From NCBI GenBank assembly GCA_017408985.1, contig JAFQTO010000064.1, positions 1 through 64,000 on the forward strand: a stretch of 64,000 nt of DNA, read 5' to 3'. The translations under genes were made by a program, and so were the position numbers. Source of the stretch: Clostridia bacterium (GTDB lineage: Bacteria > Bacillota > Clostridia > Oscillospirales > Butyricicoccaceae). This document shows positions 1 through 8,984 of this stretch, piece after piece (position 1 is the first letter of the stretch; each line of letters opens with the position of its first letter). The notes beneath the pieces are model-generated. The model did no database searches and had not been told where the DNA came from. It saw only the letters and a list, made by a program, of their open reading frames with translations.

Positions 1-1
1 A

Positions 2-118
2 GAAGGCAAAAAATCTGGAATTAAAACAATACTCAATTCCGCAGATATGAAAGCAATTCCTTTGTATGAAAGAGTGGGTTTCCATACTTCATCAACAATT
101 ATGTACATAGACCTTTAA
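2..118 (+). CDS. GNAT-family N-acetyltransferase, C-terminal fragment (gene starts before the window)
   Basis: An open frame enters from the left edge and stops with TAA at 116-118. Its 38 residues include AIPLYERVGF, which matches the motif B region (x-LYxxxGF) that closes the acetyl-CoA fold of GNAT acetyltransferases. Only the C-terminal strand and tail are visible, so the substrate cannot be judged. The fragment is noticeably richer in A/T than the genes to its right. Confidence 0.6.
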   Translation, partial: EGKKSGIKTILNSADMKAIPLYERVGFHTSSTIMYIDL

Positions 119-296
119 ATTCAAATTGATTTGACAATAAGTCAAATTCCAATTTGTCTAACTGTTCGAACATAAGGAAGCAAGCTCCATTTTTTGAACC
201 CCCTATAACAAAATGACCCCCCTTTGCGTTAGGGTGTTCATTTCCAAAAAGGGTACATAATCTTTGTATCCTAATAATAGTCATTAGCCAAATGCA
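119..296. other. AT-rich intergenic region, no gene recognised
   Basis: Between the GNAT stop and the shared terminator lies about 180 bases of AT-rich sequence. A 61-codon minus-strand frame (99-284) crosses it, but it overlaps the GNAT end, has no ribosome site and resembles no family I know. I see no regulatory element. Confidence 0.4.
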
Positions 297-326
297 AAAG
301 ACACCCGTGTGGGTGTCTTTTTATTT
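297..326. terminator. Bidirectional intrinsic terminator between the GNAT fragment and tatD
   Basis: AAAGACACCC, a GTGT loop and GGGTGTCTTT form a perfect hairpin. A T-run follows on the plus side and an AAAAG run precedes it, so it can stop transcripts from both sides. It lies directly downstream of the tatD stop. Confidence 0.85.
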
Positions 327-1091
327 TCACTTGATGCCGAAGAATCGGCGGGCGTTTGCGGCGGTTATTTCGCCGGCTTCTTCCGGCGTTATTCCGCGGA
401 GGTCGGCGATTTTTTCCAGCATATATCTGATCATGGTTGAGTCGCAGCGCTTGCCCCTGAAAGGTTCGGGCGCCATATAGGGTGCGTCGGTCTCCACCAT
501 CAATCTGTCCAGCGGCATATTCTGCACAACTTCAAGGGCGCGTCGGGCATTTTTGAATGTCAGCACGCCCGTAAAAGACAGGTAGTACCCCATCTTGAGC
601 AGTTCTTTGGCCGTTTCCCAGCTGCCGCTGTAGCAGTGGAGCACACCGCGGACGTCTTTGGTATTGCGCAGGACTTTGAGGCAATCTTCAACCGCCTCGC
701 GCTCGTGGATGACCACGGGCATATCGAGCTCCTTTGCCAGAGCAAGCTGACGCTCAAACCAGTCGATCTGCACCTCGTGGGGGGCAAAATCGTAGTGGTA
801 GTCCAGACCTATCTCGCCTATCGCCACGGCTTTGGGATGCTGTGCAAGCTTGCGCAGGCGGTCTATATCCCCGTCCTGCGCCTTGCCTGCGTCGTGGGGA
901 TGGATACCCACGGCGGCATAGCAATAATCATACTTATCGGCTATATCAAGGCACATTTTGGACGTATCTACATCGCAGCCGATATTGATAACGTTGCACA
1001 CGTCCTTTTGGGGCAGGTTTGTGAGCACCTCGTCGAGGTCACTCGCAAACCGAGGGTCATCGTAGTGTGCGTGGGTGTCAAAAATTGTCAT
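327..1091 (-). CDS. tatD: TatD family metal-dependent hydrolase (DNase)
   Basis: The 254-residue protein belongs to the TatD branch of the amidohydrolase-like TIM barrels, cytosolic two-metal hydrolases reported to have 3'-5' DNase activity. The metal site is visible: D5-T-H-A-H9 at the start, the glutamate in AIGEIGLDYH, the histidines in VIHERE and LHCYSG, and the aspartate in VETDAPY. Length is normal for the family. The start ATG overlaps the metG stop as ATGA, so translation is probably coupled; metG-tatD order is common in Firmicutes. The exact physiological substrate is not shown by the sequence. Confidence 0.93.
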   Translation of the reverse strand: MTIFDTHAHYDDPRFASDLDEVLTNLPQKDVCNVINIGCDVDTSKMCLDIADKYDYCYAAVGIHPHDAGKAQDGDIDRLRKLAQHPKAVAIGEIGLDYHYDFAPHEVQIDWFERQLALAKELDMPVVIHEREAVEDCLKVLRNTKDVRGVLHCYSGSWETAKELLKMGYYLSFTGVLTFKNARRALEVVQNMPLDRLMVETDAPYMAPEPFRGKRCDSTMIRYMLEKIADLRGITPEEAGEITAANARRFFGIK

Positions 1092-3028
1092 GAAAGTCTT
1101 GCTCCGGGAACGGCGTTGTCGGCAAGCAGGATGCGCACGTCATCCTCGCCGCAGGTGGAGGACAGGATCATACCGTTAGACTCCAGACCCATCATCTTGC
1201 GCTTGCCCAGATTGGTGACTACCACAACGTTATGACCGATGAGATCCTCGGGGTTATGCCACTTGGCGATGCCCGACAGCACCTGACGCTGATGGTCGCC
1301 CATATCCAGCTCGAATCTCAGCAGCTTGGAGCTCTTGGGTACCTTTTCGCAGACGAGCACCTTGCCTACGGTCAGCTCGATCTTTGCAAAATCGTCATAG
1401 ACGATCTCGGGCAGCTTTTCAAACTCGGGCAGGGCGGGCTTTTGGGGCTCTTCCAGCTTCTTATGATACTCTGCGATCTCCTCGAGCTTCTTGGCAACGT
1501 CGATACGGGAGAACAGTATCTCGCCCTCTCCGATCTTGTGGCCTGCTTTGAGGAAGCCGAACTCAGAGAGGCTCTCCCAGTCGGTAGGCTCGATATTGAG
1601 CTGTTTGAATATTCTGTCGCCGGTATCGGGCAGGAAGGGCTTGAGCAAAGTTGCGGCAAAACGGATGGTCTCAAGCAGGTTATACAGCACGGTGTCCAGA
1701 CGGGCGTGCTTGTCCTCGTCCTTGGCAAGGACCCAGGGCATAGTCTCGTCGATATACTTGTTGGCGCGGCGGAGCAGGGCGAATACCTCATCGATGCAGT
1801 CGGCAACGCGCAGCTCGTCCATTTTGGCTTCCATCTTTGCGGGAGTCTCAAGAGCCAGCCTGATAAGCTCGTCGTCAAACTCGCCGCTCACGCTGTGGTC
1901 ACTCAGCACGCCGCCCGAATACTTGTGGCACATAGCTATAGTGCGGTTGACCAGATTGCCCAGAATGTTGGCCAGATCGGAGTTGACTCTCTCGCACAGC
2001 AGCTCATAGGTCAGAGTGCCGTCGCTGGCAAAGGGCATTTCGTGGAGCAGGTAGTATCTTACTGCGTCAACGCCGAACAGGTCGACCAGATGGTCGGCGT
2101 AGATAACGTTGCCGCGGGATTTGGACATCTTATTTTCTCCAACCATCAGCCAGGGATGACCGAATACCTGCTTCGGCAGCTCTACGCCCAGAGCCATCAG
2201 CATAATAGGCCAATAGATAGTATGGAAGCGCAGAATATCCTTGCCGATCAGATGTACGTTGGCGGGCCAATACTTCTTGAACTCCTCGCCGTGGTCACCG
2301 TCCACGTCAAAGCCGGGGAAGGTGATATAGTTGCTCAGCGCGTCGATCCATACGTAGATGACGTGGCCGGGTGCAAACTCAACGGGAACGCCCCAGGTAA
2401 AGGAGGAGCGGGATACGCACAGATCCTGCAGACCGGGACGGATGAAGTTGTTGAGCATTTCGTTCTTGCGGGATTCGGGCTGGATAAACTCGGGATGCTC
2501 CTCGATGTATTTCTCAAGCATGGGAGCGTACTTGGACAGCTTGAAGAAGTATGCTTCCTCTCTTGCGCTCTTGACCTCTCTGCCGCAGTCGGGGCATTTG
2601 CCGTCGACCAGCTGGCTCTCGGTCCAGAAGCTTTCGCAGGGTGCGCAGTACATACCCTCGTAGTAGCCCTTGTAGATATCGCCCTGATCGTAGAGCTTCT
2701 TGAATATCTTCTGGACCTGCTTTTTGTGGTCGGGATGGGTGGTACGGACAAACTTGTCGTAGGAGGTGTTCATAATATCCCAGATACGCTTGATCTCGGC
2801 AGAGGATGCGTCGACAAACTGCTGAGGTTCCATTCCTGCGTCTTTGGCTTTGTCCTGAATCTTCTGACCGTGTTCGTCGGTGCCGGTCTGGAACAGAACG
2901 TCATAGCCGCACAGCTTCTTGAAACGGCAGATAGCGTCAGCCAGCACGATCTCATAGGTATTGCCGATATGGGGCTTACCCGATGCGTATGCTATAGCTG
3001 TAGTAAGGAAAAACGGACCTTTGTTCAT
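1088..3028 (-). CDS. metG: Methionyl-tRNA synthetase
   Basis: This class I aminoacyl-tRNA synthetase charges tRNA-Met with methionine. Visible features are the HIGN motif at residues 20-23 (GKPHIGN), a four-cysteine zinc site (CAPCESF...CPDC), the K300-MSKS loop (ENKMSKSRGN), and a C-terminal tRNA-binding/EMAP-II-like domain from about residue 540. I place the start at the ATG at 3028, where AAAGGGG lies about 9 bases upstream, rather than at the upstream in-frame ATG at 3052, which would give an odd MSRKGTNI extension. The protein is then 646 residues. It is the first gene of a two-gene unit with tatD. Confidence 0.96.
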   Translation of the reverse strand: MNKGPFFLTTAIAYASGKPHIGNTYEIVLADAICRFKKLCGYDVLFQTGTDEHGQKIQDKAKDAGMEPQQFVDASSAEIKRIWDIMNTSYDKFVRTTHPDHKKQVQKIFKKLYDQGDIYKGYYEGMYCAPCESFWTESQLVDGKCPDCGREVKSAREEAYFFKLSKYAPMLEKYIEEHPEFIQPESRKNEMLNNFIRPGLQDLCVSRSSFTWGVPVEFAPGHVIYVWIDALSNYITFPGFDVDGDHGEEFKKYWPANVHLIGKDILRFHTIYWPIMLMALGVELPKQVFGHPWLMVGENKMSKSRGNVIYADHLVDLFGVDAVRYYLLHEMPFASDGTLTYELLCERVNSDLANILGNLVNRTIAMCHKYSGGVLSDHSVSGEFDDELIRLALETPAKMEAKMDELRVADCIDEVFALLRRANKYIDETMPWVLAKDEDKHARLDTVLYNLLETIRFAATLLKPFLPDTGDRIFKQLNIEPTDWESLSEFGFLKAGHKIGEGEILFSRIDVAKKLEEIAEYHKKLEEPQKPALPEFEKLPEIVYDDFAKIELTVGKVLVCEKVPKSSKLLRFELDMGDHQRQVLSGIAKWHNPEDLIGHNVVVVTNLGKRKMMGLESNGMILSSTCGEDDVRILLADNAVPGARLS

Positions 3029-3114
3029 AATATTAGTCCCCTTTCTGCTCATTGGATTTTAGTCTACCTTATATTTTACCATATTTAATATTATTTACAA
3101 CAGTTTTTTGGTGC

Positions 3115-3152
3115 AAAAAACCTCCCGAACAGCTAAAACCTGTTCGGGAGGC
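3115..3152 (-). terminator. Intrinsic terminator of the VanW-family gene
   Basis: CCTCCCGAACAG (3121-3132) pairs perfectly with CTGTTCGGGAGG (3140-3151) around a 7-base loop. On the minus strand it is followed by a run of six T. It lies just past the VanW stop codon at 3166. Confidence 0.9.
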
Positions 3153-3165
3153 AATAAAACTGTTT

Positions 3166-5367
3166 TTATGCCGCTATATCCGAGGGACTGGCGGTGCCTG
3201 TGCCGGGGCCGGGATCGGGAACGACGGGATCGGTACCGGTACCGGGATCGGGAGTAACGGTGCCGCCGGGATCACCGCCGGGAGTAGGATCTGTGCCCGT
3301 ACCGCCGGGGTTGGGATCGGTGCCCGTGTTTCCGGGATCATCGGGGGGATTGACGGTAAAGGTAGGCGAAGGCTCAACGGGCTCGTAGGGGTCGGCTGCC
3401 TGATTGGGGACGTCGGCTACGGTGCCCGCTCTCTCGTCGGTAGCGGGTACCTGCACCACTCTGTTATACTTGGTGTAGGTGCTTCTGGTGATATAGGTGC
3501 GGGAGACTTCCACGCCGTTTACATACTCAACTCTGTAGGTCTCGGCTTTGTAGCCGGTGTAGCCGCCTGCGATCTGCTTCTGTCCGTAGAGCAGGCCGAC
3601 TTCACCCTGATACTCCACCTGGAAGGGGGTCATGCTCGTTATGACAGTCTCGATGTCGATCTTCTTTTCGGGTTCGAGGTTGGTGCCGATGATGGATACG
3701 TCAAGCTGATGGTTTGCTGTATCGAATACGGTGACTATCTTGATGGGCCAGTCGGTATTGTTCTCAAACTGAAAATCCTTGTAGCCCCACGCAACGGTGG
3801 CATCCTGACCCAGAGGCACGTAGGTGACCATACGGCTGTGGGCATATCTCTCCACTATCTCAAGGTCGGCTCTCAGAGCACAGTAGTAGAGTGCCGAGCT
3901 GACCTGACAGATGCCGCCGCCCAGTCCGTCTTCGGCGCTGGTGCCCACGTAGACGGTGGCTTCCTTGAAGCCGCGGGCAGCAGTACGCTGACCGACGGTA
4001 TCGTTAAAGGAGAACACCTCACCGGGCATCAGGATAACGTTGTTGCAGAAGCTTCCCGCAAGTGTGACGTTGGTGGTACGGTTGGCGTTGTCGGTAAGAG
4101 GGGTATCGACACGGGAGAACTCATAGCTGAACAGCAGAGCCTCGTACTGCGCGTCGGTATAGGCGGGATACACGAAGGTGACGGGGATCTCAAGTATGCG
4201 GTCGGAGGAGGTATCCAGCAGCTGCTGTGCTGCTTCGGCGTCAAAGACGATACCCACCTGTCCGGGGGTGATGGTGTTGCCCGAGGGGTCATTTTTGAGA
4301 TCCAGCTGAGGCTCGATCATAGGACGCTCTATCTCTTCCTTGATGGCGATGAGGTCCAGGGTGTTGGTCTCGGTCACGTCAAGCTCAAATACCGCGGGAG
4401 TGAAATCGCCCGTGTACAGACGGTTCTTGACGAAGGTCAGCAGACGGTTCTTGTCCAGAGACAGTCCGATCTGACCGCGATCAAGGGTGACCTTCTGTCC
4501 GTCAAAGGAATAGGAGGCTCTCTCCACCGGCTGCTCAAGCTGGGAAGCCAGACGCTGGATCTGGGTCTCGATGCCCGAATCGGTAATGGAGTAGGCAAGG
4601 TCGATCTCGTAGCCGAAACGCATAGCCTCCACGATATCACGGACACGGGTGGAAAAATCTCCCTGTCTGCCGTAGAGGATGATCTTCTCCGCGGTGGAGC
4701 GGCTGTCATAGCTGATATTGCCTGCGATCTCCAAAACGTATACGTTGCCGCCGATGGTTATCTCAAGATCGCTGCCTGCAGGGACACCGCTGTACTTCTC
4801 GGTGAGCATGGCAAGCACCTCGCGCTTGGTGTAGCCCGAATAATCGACGCCGTCCACCCATACGCCGTCATAGACCTGCGAATAGAAATAGACGTGATAC
4901 ACCACGTAGCCGCCGAATGCGATAGCGCCGAACAGAATGAGCAGCAGCAGAGTGATGACCAAGGCTTTGACGACCTTGGCGCCTGCGCTGCGGGGACGCT
5001 CGTAGTAGTAATAATCGTCGTCCTCGTCATCATCGTCGTGTTCTTCCGTGTACACGGGCTTTTTGGGCTCTTTCTTCTGGCGTTTTTCTTTTTTGCTGAC
5101 CGGTTCAGCCATCCGCTCCAGCTCACTGTGAGGGATATTTACCTCCTGCGCGCTCTCCGCGGGGGCAGGGGTCTCCGCGGGGGCGGGAGTCTCCTGTGCC
5201 TGACCGAGGTCTATGGTCTGGGTCTTTTCGATCTCGGGCTGCCGGGCGGGGGCAGTCTCGGTCTGAACGGCTGTGTCTGCCGCAGTCTCCGTCCCGGGTG
5301 CCTGCTGAGAAGTTTCTTCGGCTTTATTTTCTTCTCCCGTTACGGGGTCTTTTTTGATATCTTCCAT
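3166..5367 (-). CDS. VanW family protein with membrane anchor, G5 domain and Gly/Pro-rich tail
   Basis: A 733-residue envelope protein. The N-terminal ~125 residues are cytosolic, rich in Ala/Pro/Glu/Thr and then strongly acidic (DDDDEDDDYYYY). One transmembrane helix follows at about 129-150. Next come two YoaR-like putative peptidoglycan-binding segments, the VanW domain at about 450-575 (FSFNDTVGQRT, GGGICQVSSALY, RYAHS) and a G5 domain at about 580-655. The last ~65 residues are a low-complexity repeat of Gly, Thr, Pro and Asp. AAAGGAGG lies 14 bases before the ATG. VanW/G5 proteins are thought to act at the cell wall; an enzymatic role is not established. It is monocistronic, with its own promoter and terminator. 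Confidence 0.88.
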   Translation of the reverse strand: MEDIKKDPVTGEENKAEETSQQAPGTETAADTAVQTETAPARQPEIEKTQTIDLGQAQETPAPAETPAPAESAQEVNIPHSELERMAEPVSKKEKRQKKEPKKPVYTEEHDDDDEDDDYYYYERPRSAGAKVVKALVITLLLLILFGAIAFGGYVVYHVYFYSQVYDGVWVDGVDYSGYTKREVLAMLTEKYSGVPAGSDLEITIGGNVYVLEIAGNISYDSRSTAEKIILYGRQGDFSTRVRDIVEAMRFGYEIDLAYSITDSGIETQIQRLASQLEQPVERASYSFDGQKVTLDRGQIGLSLDKNRLLTFVKNRLYTGDFTPAVFELDVTETNTLDLIAIKEEIERPMIEPQLDLKNDPSGNTITPGQVGIVFDAEAAQQLLDTSSDRILEIPVTFVYPAYTDAQYEALLFSYEFSRVDTPLTDNANRTTNVTLAGSFCNNVILMPGEVFSFNDTVGQRTAARGFKEATVYVGTSAEDGLGGGICQVSSALYYCALRADLEIVERYAHSRMVTYVPLGQDATVAWGYKDFQFENNTDWPIKIVTVFDTANHQLDVSIIGTNLEPEKKIDIETVITSMTPFQVEYQGEVGLLYGQKQIAGGYTGYKAETYRVEYVNGVEVSRTYITRSTYTKYNRVVQVPATDERAGTVADVPNQAADPYEPVEPSPTFTVNPPDDPGNTGTDPNPGGTGTDPTPGGDPGGTVTPDPGTGTDPVVPDPGPGTGTASPSDIAA

Positions 5368-5413
5368 GATCTAAAAAGAAGCCTCCTTTCAAGAAAAAAC
5401 TTGCTATATACAC

Positions 5414-5442
5414 ATAGTACACCAATTCTTCTCTTAATGCAA
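5414..5442 (-). promoter_or_regulatory. Promoter for the VanW-family gene
   Basis: On the minus strand TTGCAT (5442-5437) and TACTAT (5419-5414) are 17 bases apart. The element faces the VanW gene and is back to back with the ABC operon promoter. Confidence 0.55.
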
Positions 5443-5507
5443 TTACAAAAAAGTAACAATTTTAGACAACCTGTTTCCATTTTGTTCAAAAACAAGAAAA
5501 AAAGTAG

Positions 5508-5538
5508 TTACAAATTGCCCGCAATAGTGTATTATAAT
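5508..5538 (+). promoter_or_regulatory. Candidate promoter for the ABC operon
   Basis: TTACAA at 5508 and a perfect TATAAT at 5533-5538 are separated by 19 bases. The -10 is strong and the -35 is approximate. It lies about 40 bases before the TTG start of the ATPase gene. Confidence 0.5.
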
Positions 5539-5580
5539 AGGAAAGGCTACTCAGATTATATCCCAAAGGAGGAAAATGAT

Positions 5581-6642
5581 TTGATACAGGTAGAACATCT
5601 CGTAAAAAAATACGGAGAGAACTATGCCGTCAACGACATAAGCTTTACCGTTGAAGAAGGAAAGGTATACGGTTTTCTCGGTCCTAACGGTGCCGGCAAG
5701 TCCACCGCGATGAACATCATCACCGGTTACATAGCCGCAACATCGGGCAGGGTACTCATAAACGGCCACGACGTGCTGGAAGAACCCCAGGAAGCCAAAA
5801 GATGCATCGGCTACCTTCCCGAACTGCCCCCTCTGTATATGGAAATGACGGTGGAGGAATATCTGACCTTTGCCGCCGCCATCAAGAACGTGCCCAAAGA
5901 CAAGCGCAAAGCCGAGGTCGAGCGGGTCATGCAGAAGACCAGCGTCACCCATATGCGCAAGCGTCTGTGCCGCAACCTGTCCAAGGGTTACAAGCAGCGC
6001 GTAGGTCTGTCTCAGGCATTGCTGGGCGATCCCAAGGTAATTATTCTGGACGAGCCCTCGGTCGGTCTTGACCCCATGCAGATCATCGAGATGCGCGATC
6101 TTATCCGCGGTCTTGCCCGCGATCACACGGTCATCCTCAGCAGCCACATCCTCTCTCAGGTCAGCGAGACCTGCGACCACATCCTGATAATCTCCAAGGG
6201 CAAGATAGTGGCTCAGGACACCCCCGAAAATCTCAGCCGCCTCGTTGCCGAGTACGAGACCGTGGAGCTGACGGTCATCAGCGATCCTCAGACGGTCATC
6301 GACGTGCTCAAGCCTCTTGAGGATCTGTCCTACGCCGTTCTGCCTCTCAACGAGCCCGGCAAGGTCAGAGTCACCATCCGCGGTGACAAGGACACCGACG
6401 TACGCTCCATCGTGGCGACCGCGCTGGCACAGGCACGTATCGCTATCGTTGCAATGAACACCATCAGCGCCTCTCTTGAGGATATCTTCCTGCGCCTGAC
6501 GGGCAACACTCCCGGCAAAAAGCCCGTTGCCAAGGCAGCCAAGGCGGAAGAAGCCGCCGAGGACTCTGCCGAGGCAGCCGCCGAGGAAACCGGCTCTCCC
6601 GCAGAGACCGAAGAAACCAACGAAGGAGATGAGGATAAATGA
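5581..6642 (+). CDS. ABC transporter ATP-binding protein (CcmA/GldA type)
   Basis: This is the ATPase of a putative ABC exporter, 353 residues. It shows Walker A GPNGAGKST, signature LSKGYKQRVG, Walker B VIILDEPSVGLDP and the H-loop ILSSHIL. A C-terminal regulatory region is followed by an Ala/Glu-rich acidic tail of about 45 residues. The frame stays open far upstream, but AAAGGAGG at 5565-5572 is 8 bases from a TTG at 5581, which begins the typical start LIQVEHLVKKYG, so I use that TTG. The gene overlaps the permease gene by ATGA. GldA/GldF/GldG-like operons are widespread in Clostridia and their cargo is unknown. Confidence 0.93.
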   Translation: MIQVEHLVKKYGENYAVNDISFTVEEGKVYGFLGPNGAGKSTAMNIITGYIAATSGRVLINGHDVLEEPQEAKRCIGYLPELPPLYMEMTVEEYLTFAAAIKNVPKDKRKAEVERVMQKTSVTHMRKRLCRNLSKGYKQRVGLSQALLGDPKVIILDEPSVGLDPMQIIEMRDLIRGLARDHTVILSSHILSQVSETCDHILIISKGKIVAQDTPENLSRLVAEYETVELTVISDPQTVIDVLKPLEDLSYAVLPLNEPGKVRVTIRGDKDTDVRSIVATALAQARIAIVAMNTISASLEDIFLRLTGNTPGKKPVAKAAKAEEAAEDSAEAAAEETGSPAETEETNEGDEDK

Positions 6643-7505
6643 TCGCAGTATTCAAGCGTGAGTTCAAAAGCTATTTCAACAATATGCTGGGTTACGTCGT
6701 TATCGCGGGTACCCTGCTGCTGATAGCTTTCTACTTCTACAGCACCAACTTAGTCAGCGGTCAGCCCAAGTTCGAGTACACACTTATTGACGCATCGGGA
6801 TTTCTGTTCACCCTGGTCGTTCCTCTTCTGACGATGAAGTCATTTGCGGAAGACCGCAGGCAGAAGAGTGACCAGCTGCTGCTCACTTCGCCCCTCAGCG
6901 TGCCTCAGATAGTTCTGGGCAAGTATTTCGGTACTCTTGCCGTGTTCGGCATAGCCATTCTGGTGCTTATCCCCTATCCCCTCATTCTGGGCATTATGGG
7001 CAAGGTCAATTACATGACCGCATACAGCGGACTTATAGGATACTTCTTCCTGTGCGCCGCACTTTCCGCGATCGGCATATTTATGTCCTCTCTGACCGAG
7101 AGTCAGATAATCTCGGCACTGCTTTCCCTCTGCACCATGCTGTTTCTGACCATGGTACCTATGATAGCATCCAAGATACCCTCCTCCGCACTGGTCAATT
7201 ACATCATCTTCACCGTTATCGCAATTGCAATCGTTATCGCCATCTACGCGCTGACCCGCAACTTTACGGTAGCCGCTATCTTCGCCGTTGCGGCAGAAGC
7301 CATCCTCATCGTTCTCTTCCGCAAATTCCCCGCTGTGCTGGAAAACAGCGTTGCCAACCTTTTGGGTCACATTGCGGTTTTTGACCAGATGGCTTCTCTG
7401 GCATACGGTCTGTTTGATATCACCACTCTTGTATATTACATCAGCGTTGCCGCTCTGTTTATATTCTTTACCATTCAGTCTATTGAGAAAAGGAGGTGGA
7501 GCTGA
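6639..7505 (+). CDS. ABC-2 type transporter permease (GldF-like)
   Basis: A 288-residue membrane protein with about six hydrophobic helices: one near residues 17-37, one near 55-70, then pairs through the C-terminal half. It begins IAVFKREFKSYFNNMLGYV, the amphipathic entry typical of ABC-2 permeases. It carries the cytoplasmic FAEDRRQKSDQLLLTSPLS segment that contacts the ATPase in this family. Its start overlaps the ATPase stop by four bases and its TGA overlaps the next ATG (TGATG), which supports a tightly coupled complex. Confidence 0.9.
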   Translation: MIAVFKREFKSYFNNMLGYVVIAGTLLLIAFYFYSTNLVSGQPKFEYTLIDASGFLFTLVVPLLTMKSFAEDRRQKSDQLLLTSPLSVPQIVLGKYFGTLAVFGIAILVLIPYPLILGIMGKVNYMTAYSGLIGYFFLCAALSAIGIFMSSLTESQIISALLSLCTMLFLTMVPMIASKIPSSALVNYIIFTVIAIAIVIAIYALTRNFTVAAIFAVAAEAILIVLFRKFPAVLENSVANLLGHIAVFDQMASLAYGLFDITTLVYYISVAALFIFFTIQSIEKRRWS

Positions 7506-8980
7506 TGAACGAGAATAACAACACTCCCAAGAAGGGCATTTTCTCCTCCGTATCCACCCGCAGAGGCACATATCTGGCTCTGCTAGTCATCATCGCCATA
7601 CTGGTCGCCGTTATGGCAAACGTGCTTGTACGCAAGCTCCCCCAGCAGTTTACACGCATCGATCTGTCGGGTACGGAGATGTTCACCTTTACCCAGCAGA
7701 CCAAGGATATCTGTAAGAACCTTAAATCGGACATTACACTGTATTTTATCTCCAACGCAGACCAGGGTCACTCCGATCTGTCCAAGTACGTGGAGCAGCT
7801 TATCACCCGCTACGAAAGTCTGTCCAAGCACATCAAGGTAGTCAAGGTGGACCCTGCACAGAATCCTACCTTTGTATCCCAGTACACCACCGCCGCAGTC
7901 AGCGATAAGAGCGTTATCGTTGACGGCCCCAACCGCGCAAAGGTGGTCGACTTCAACGATATCTTCGTCTACGACGAGAATCTGTATATGTCCAGCGGCG
8001 AGGTGGATATGGAGTTTATGGGTGAGCCTGCCATAACCTCGGCTATCAGCTACGTTATCAGCGACAACATCCCCATACTGTACGTCACCATGGGTCACAG
8101 CGAAGTCATCCCCGACGACGGTATCCTTGAGCAGATATGGAGCGAGGGTTACACTACTACCGAGGTATCTCTTGCAACTCTGGACGCCATCCCCGAGGAA
8201 GCCGACTGTCTGCTTATCGACTGCCCCGAGACCGATATCAACGACCGTGAGCTTAAGATGATAAACGAGTATCTGGAAAGAGGCGGCAACCTGTTCTTTG
8301 TCTCCTCTTACGTGGATGACAGTATGCCCAACCTCCAGTCGCTTATGGCTCAGTTCGGTATGTCCCCCGTTCCCGGTATGGTTGTCGAAGCCAATACCAG
8401 CTACTACTACAGCGGCAGGACCTATTTCGTTATGCCTGAGACTCTGTACCATGCGGTCACCGCTCCCATGTACCAAAACGCTCTGCGTGTCCTCATCCGT
8501 CAGGCTCAGGGCATCAAGGTCGATCAGCTCAGCTCCCCCGACAACGTAAAGGTCTCCGAGCTGCTGCGCACCTCCTCCAGCTCCTACTCCAAGGTCTACG
8601 AGGGCTCGGTCGAAAATCTGACCACTCTGGAAAAGACCGAAAACGATATCACCGGCTCCTTCGCGCTGGGCGCTGTGGCTACCGTTGCCAATTCCAACGG
8701 CACAGAAAGCCGCGTTATCTGGCTGAGCGGTGCCGACTTCAACTCCGACGAGGCTGACGCCTACGTATCGGGCAATAACCGTGATATGATGATCAACTCT
8801 CTTGCATATCTGTGCGATTGGGAGCAGACCATCTCCATCCGTTCCTCCGACGTCGCGACCGTCAAGCTGGCACCCTCCACCATCCAGATGATCGTCTGGG
8901 GCGCTGTCTATCCCGGTATCGTGGTTATCATCGTTCTTCTGTTCGGTGCCGTGGTATGGCTGAGAAGACGCACGAGGTAA
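7505..8980 (+). CDS. GldG family ABC-associated protein (membrane-anchored)
   Basis: A 491-residue protein with one transmembrane helix near residues 22-42, a large external domain, and a second helix at the C-terminus (IQMIVWGAVYPGIVVIIVLL) followed by a basic tail. This is the topology of GldG/ABC_transp_aux proteins. AGGAGG at 7491-7496 sits 8 bases before the ATG at 7505; an in-frame GTG at 7496 overlaps the ribosome site itself and was rejected. The gene lies third in the ABC operon. GldG partners GldF and GldA in Bacteroidetes gliding; outside that group the role is unknown. Confidence 0.85.
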   Translation: MNENNNTPKKGIFSSVSTRRGTYLALLVIIAILVAVMANVLVRKLPQQFTRIDLSGTEMFTFTQQTKDICKNLKSDITLYFISNADQGHSDLSKYVEQLITRYESLSKHIKVVKVDPAQNPTFVSQYTTAAVSDKSVIVDGPNRAKVVDFNDIFVYDENLYMSSGEVDMEFMGEPAITSAISYVISDNIPILYVTMGHSEVIPDDGILEQIWSEGYTTTEVSLATLDAIPEEADCLLIDCPETDINDRELKMINEYLERGGNLFFVSSYVDDSMPNLQSLMAQFGMSPVPGMVVEANTSYYYSGRTYFVMPETLYHAVTAPMYQNALRVLIRQAQGIKVDQLSSPDNVKVSELLRTSSSSYSKVYEGSVENLTTLEKTENDITGSFALGAVATVANSNGTESRVIWLSGADFNSDEADAYVSGNNRDMMINSLAYLCDWEQTISIRSSDVATVKLAPSTIQMIVWGAVYPGIVVIIVLLFGAVVWLRRRTR

Positions 8981-8984
8981 GGCT

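Noticed and set aside
99-284. 61-codon minus-strand frame at the left edge
   Set aside because: It overlaps the GNAT end, has no ribosome site, and resembles no known family.
1232-3088. Long plus-strand open frame of 618 codons across metG
   Set aside because: It is the antisense shadow of metG, caused by high third-position GC; metG has all synthetase motifs.
3029-3114. T-box or SAM-type leader upstream of metG
   Set aside because: Only about 85 AT-rich bases lie between metG and the VanW terminator; no T-box or SAM aptamer words are present.
3052-5580. In-frame plus-strand extension of the ABC ATPase over the VanW gene
   Set aside because: The extension is antisense to VanW. The ribosome site at 5565-5572 and the family start fix the TTG at 5581.
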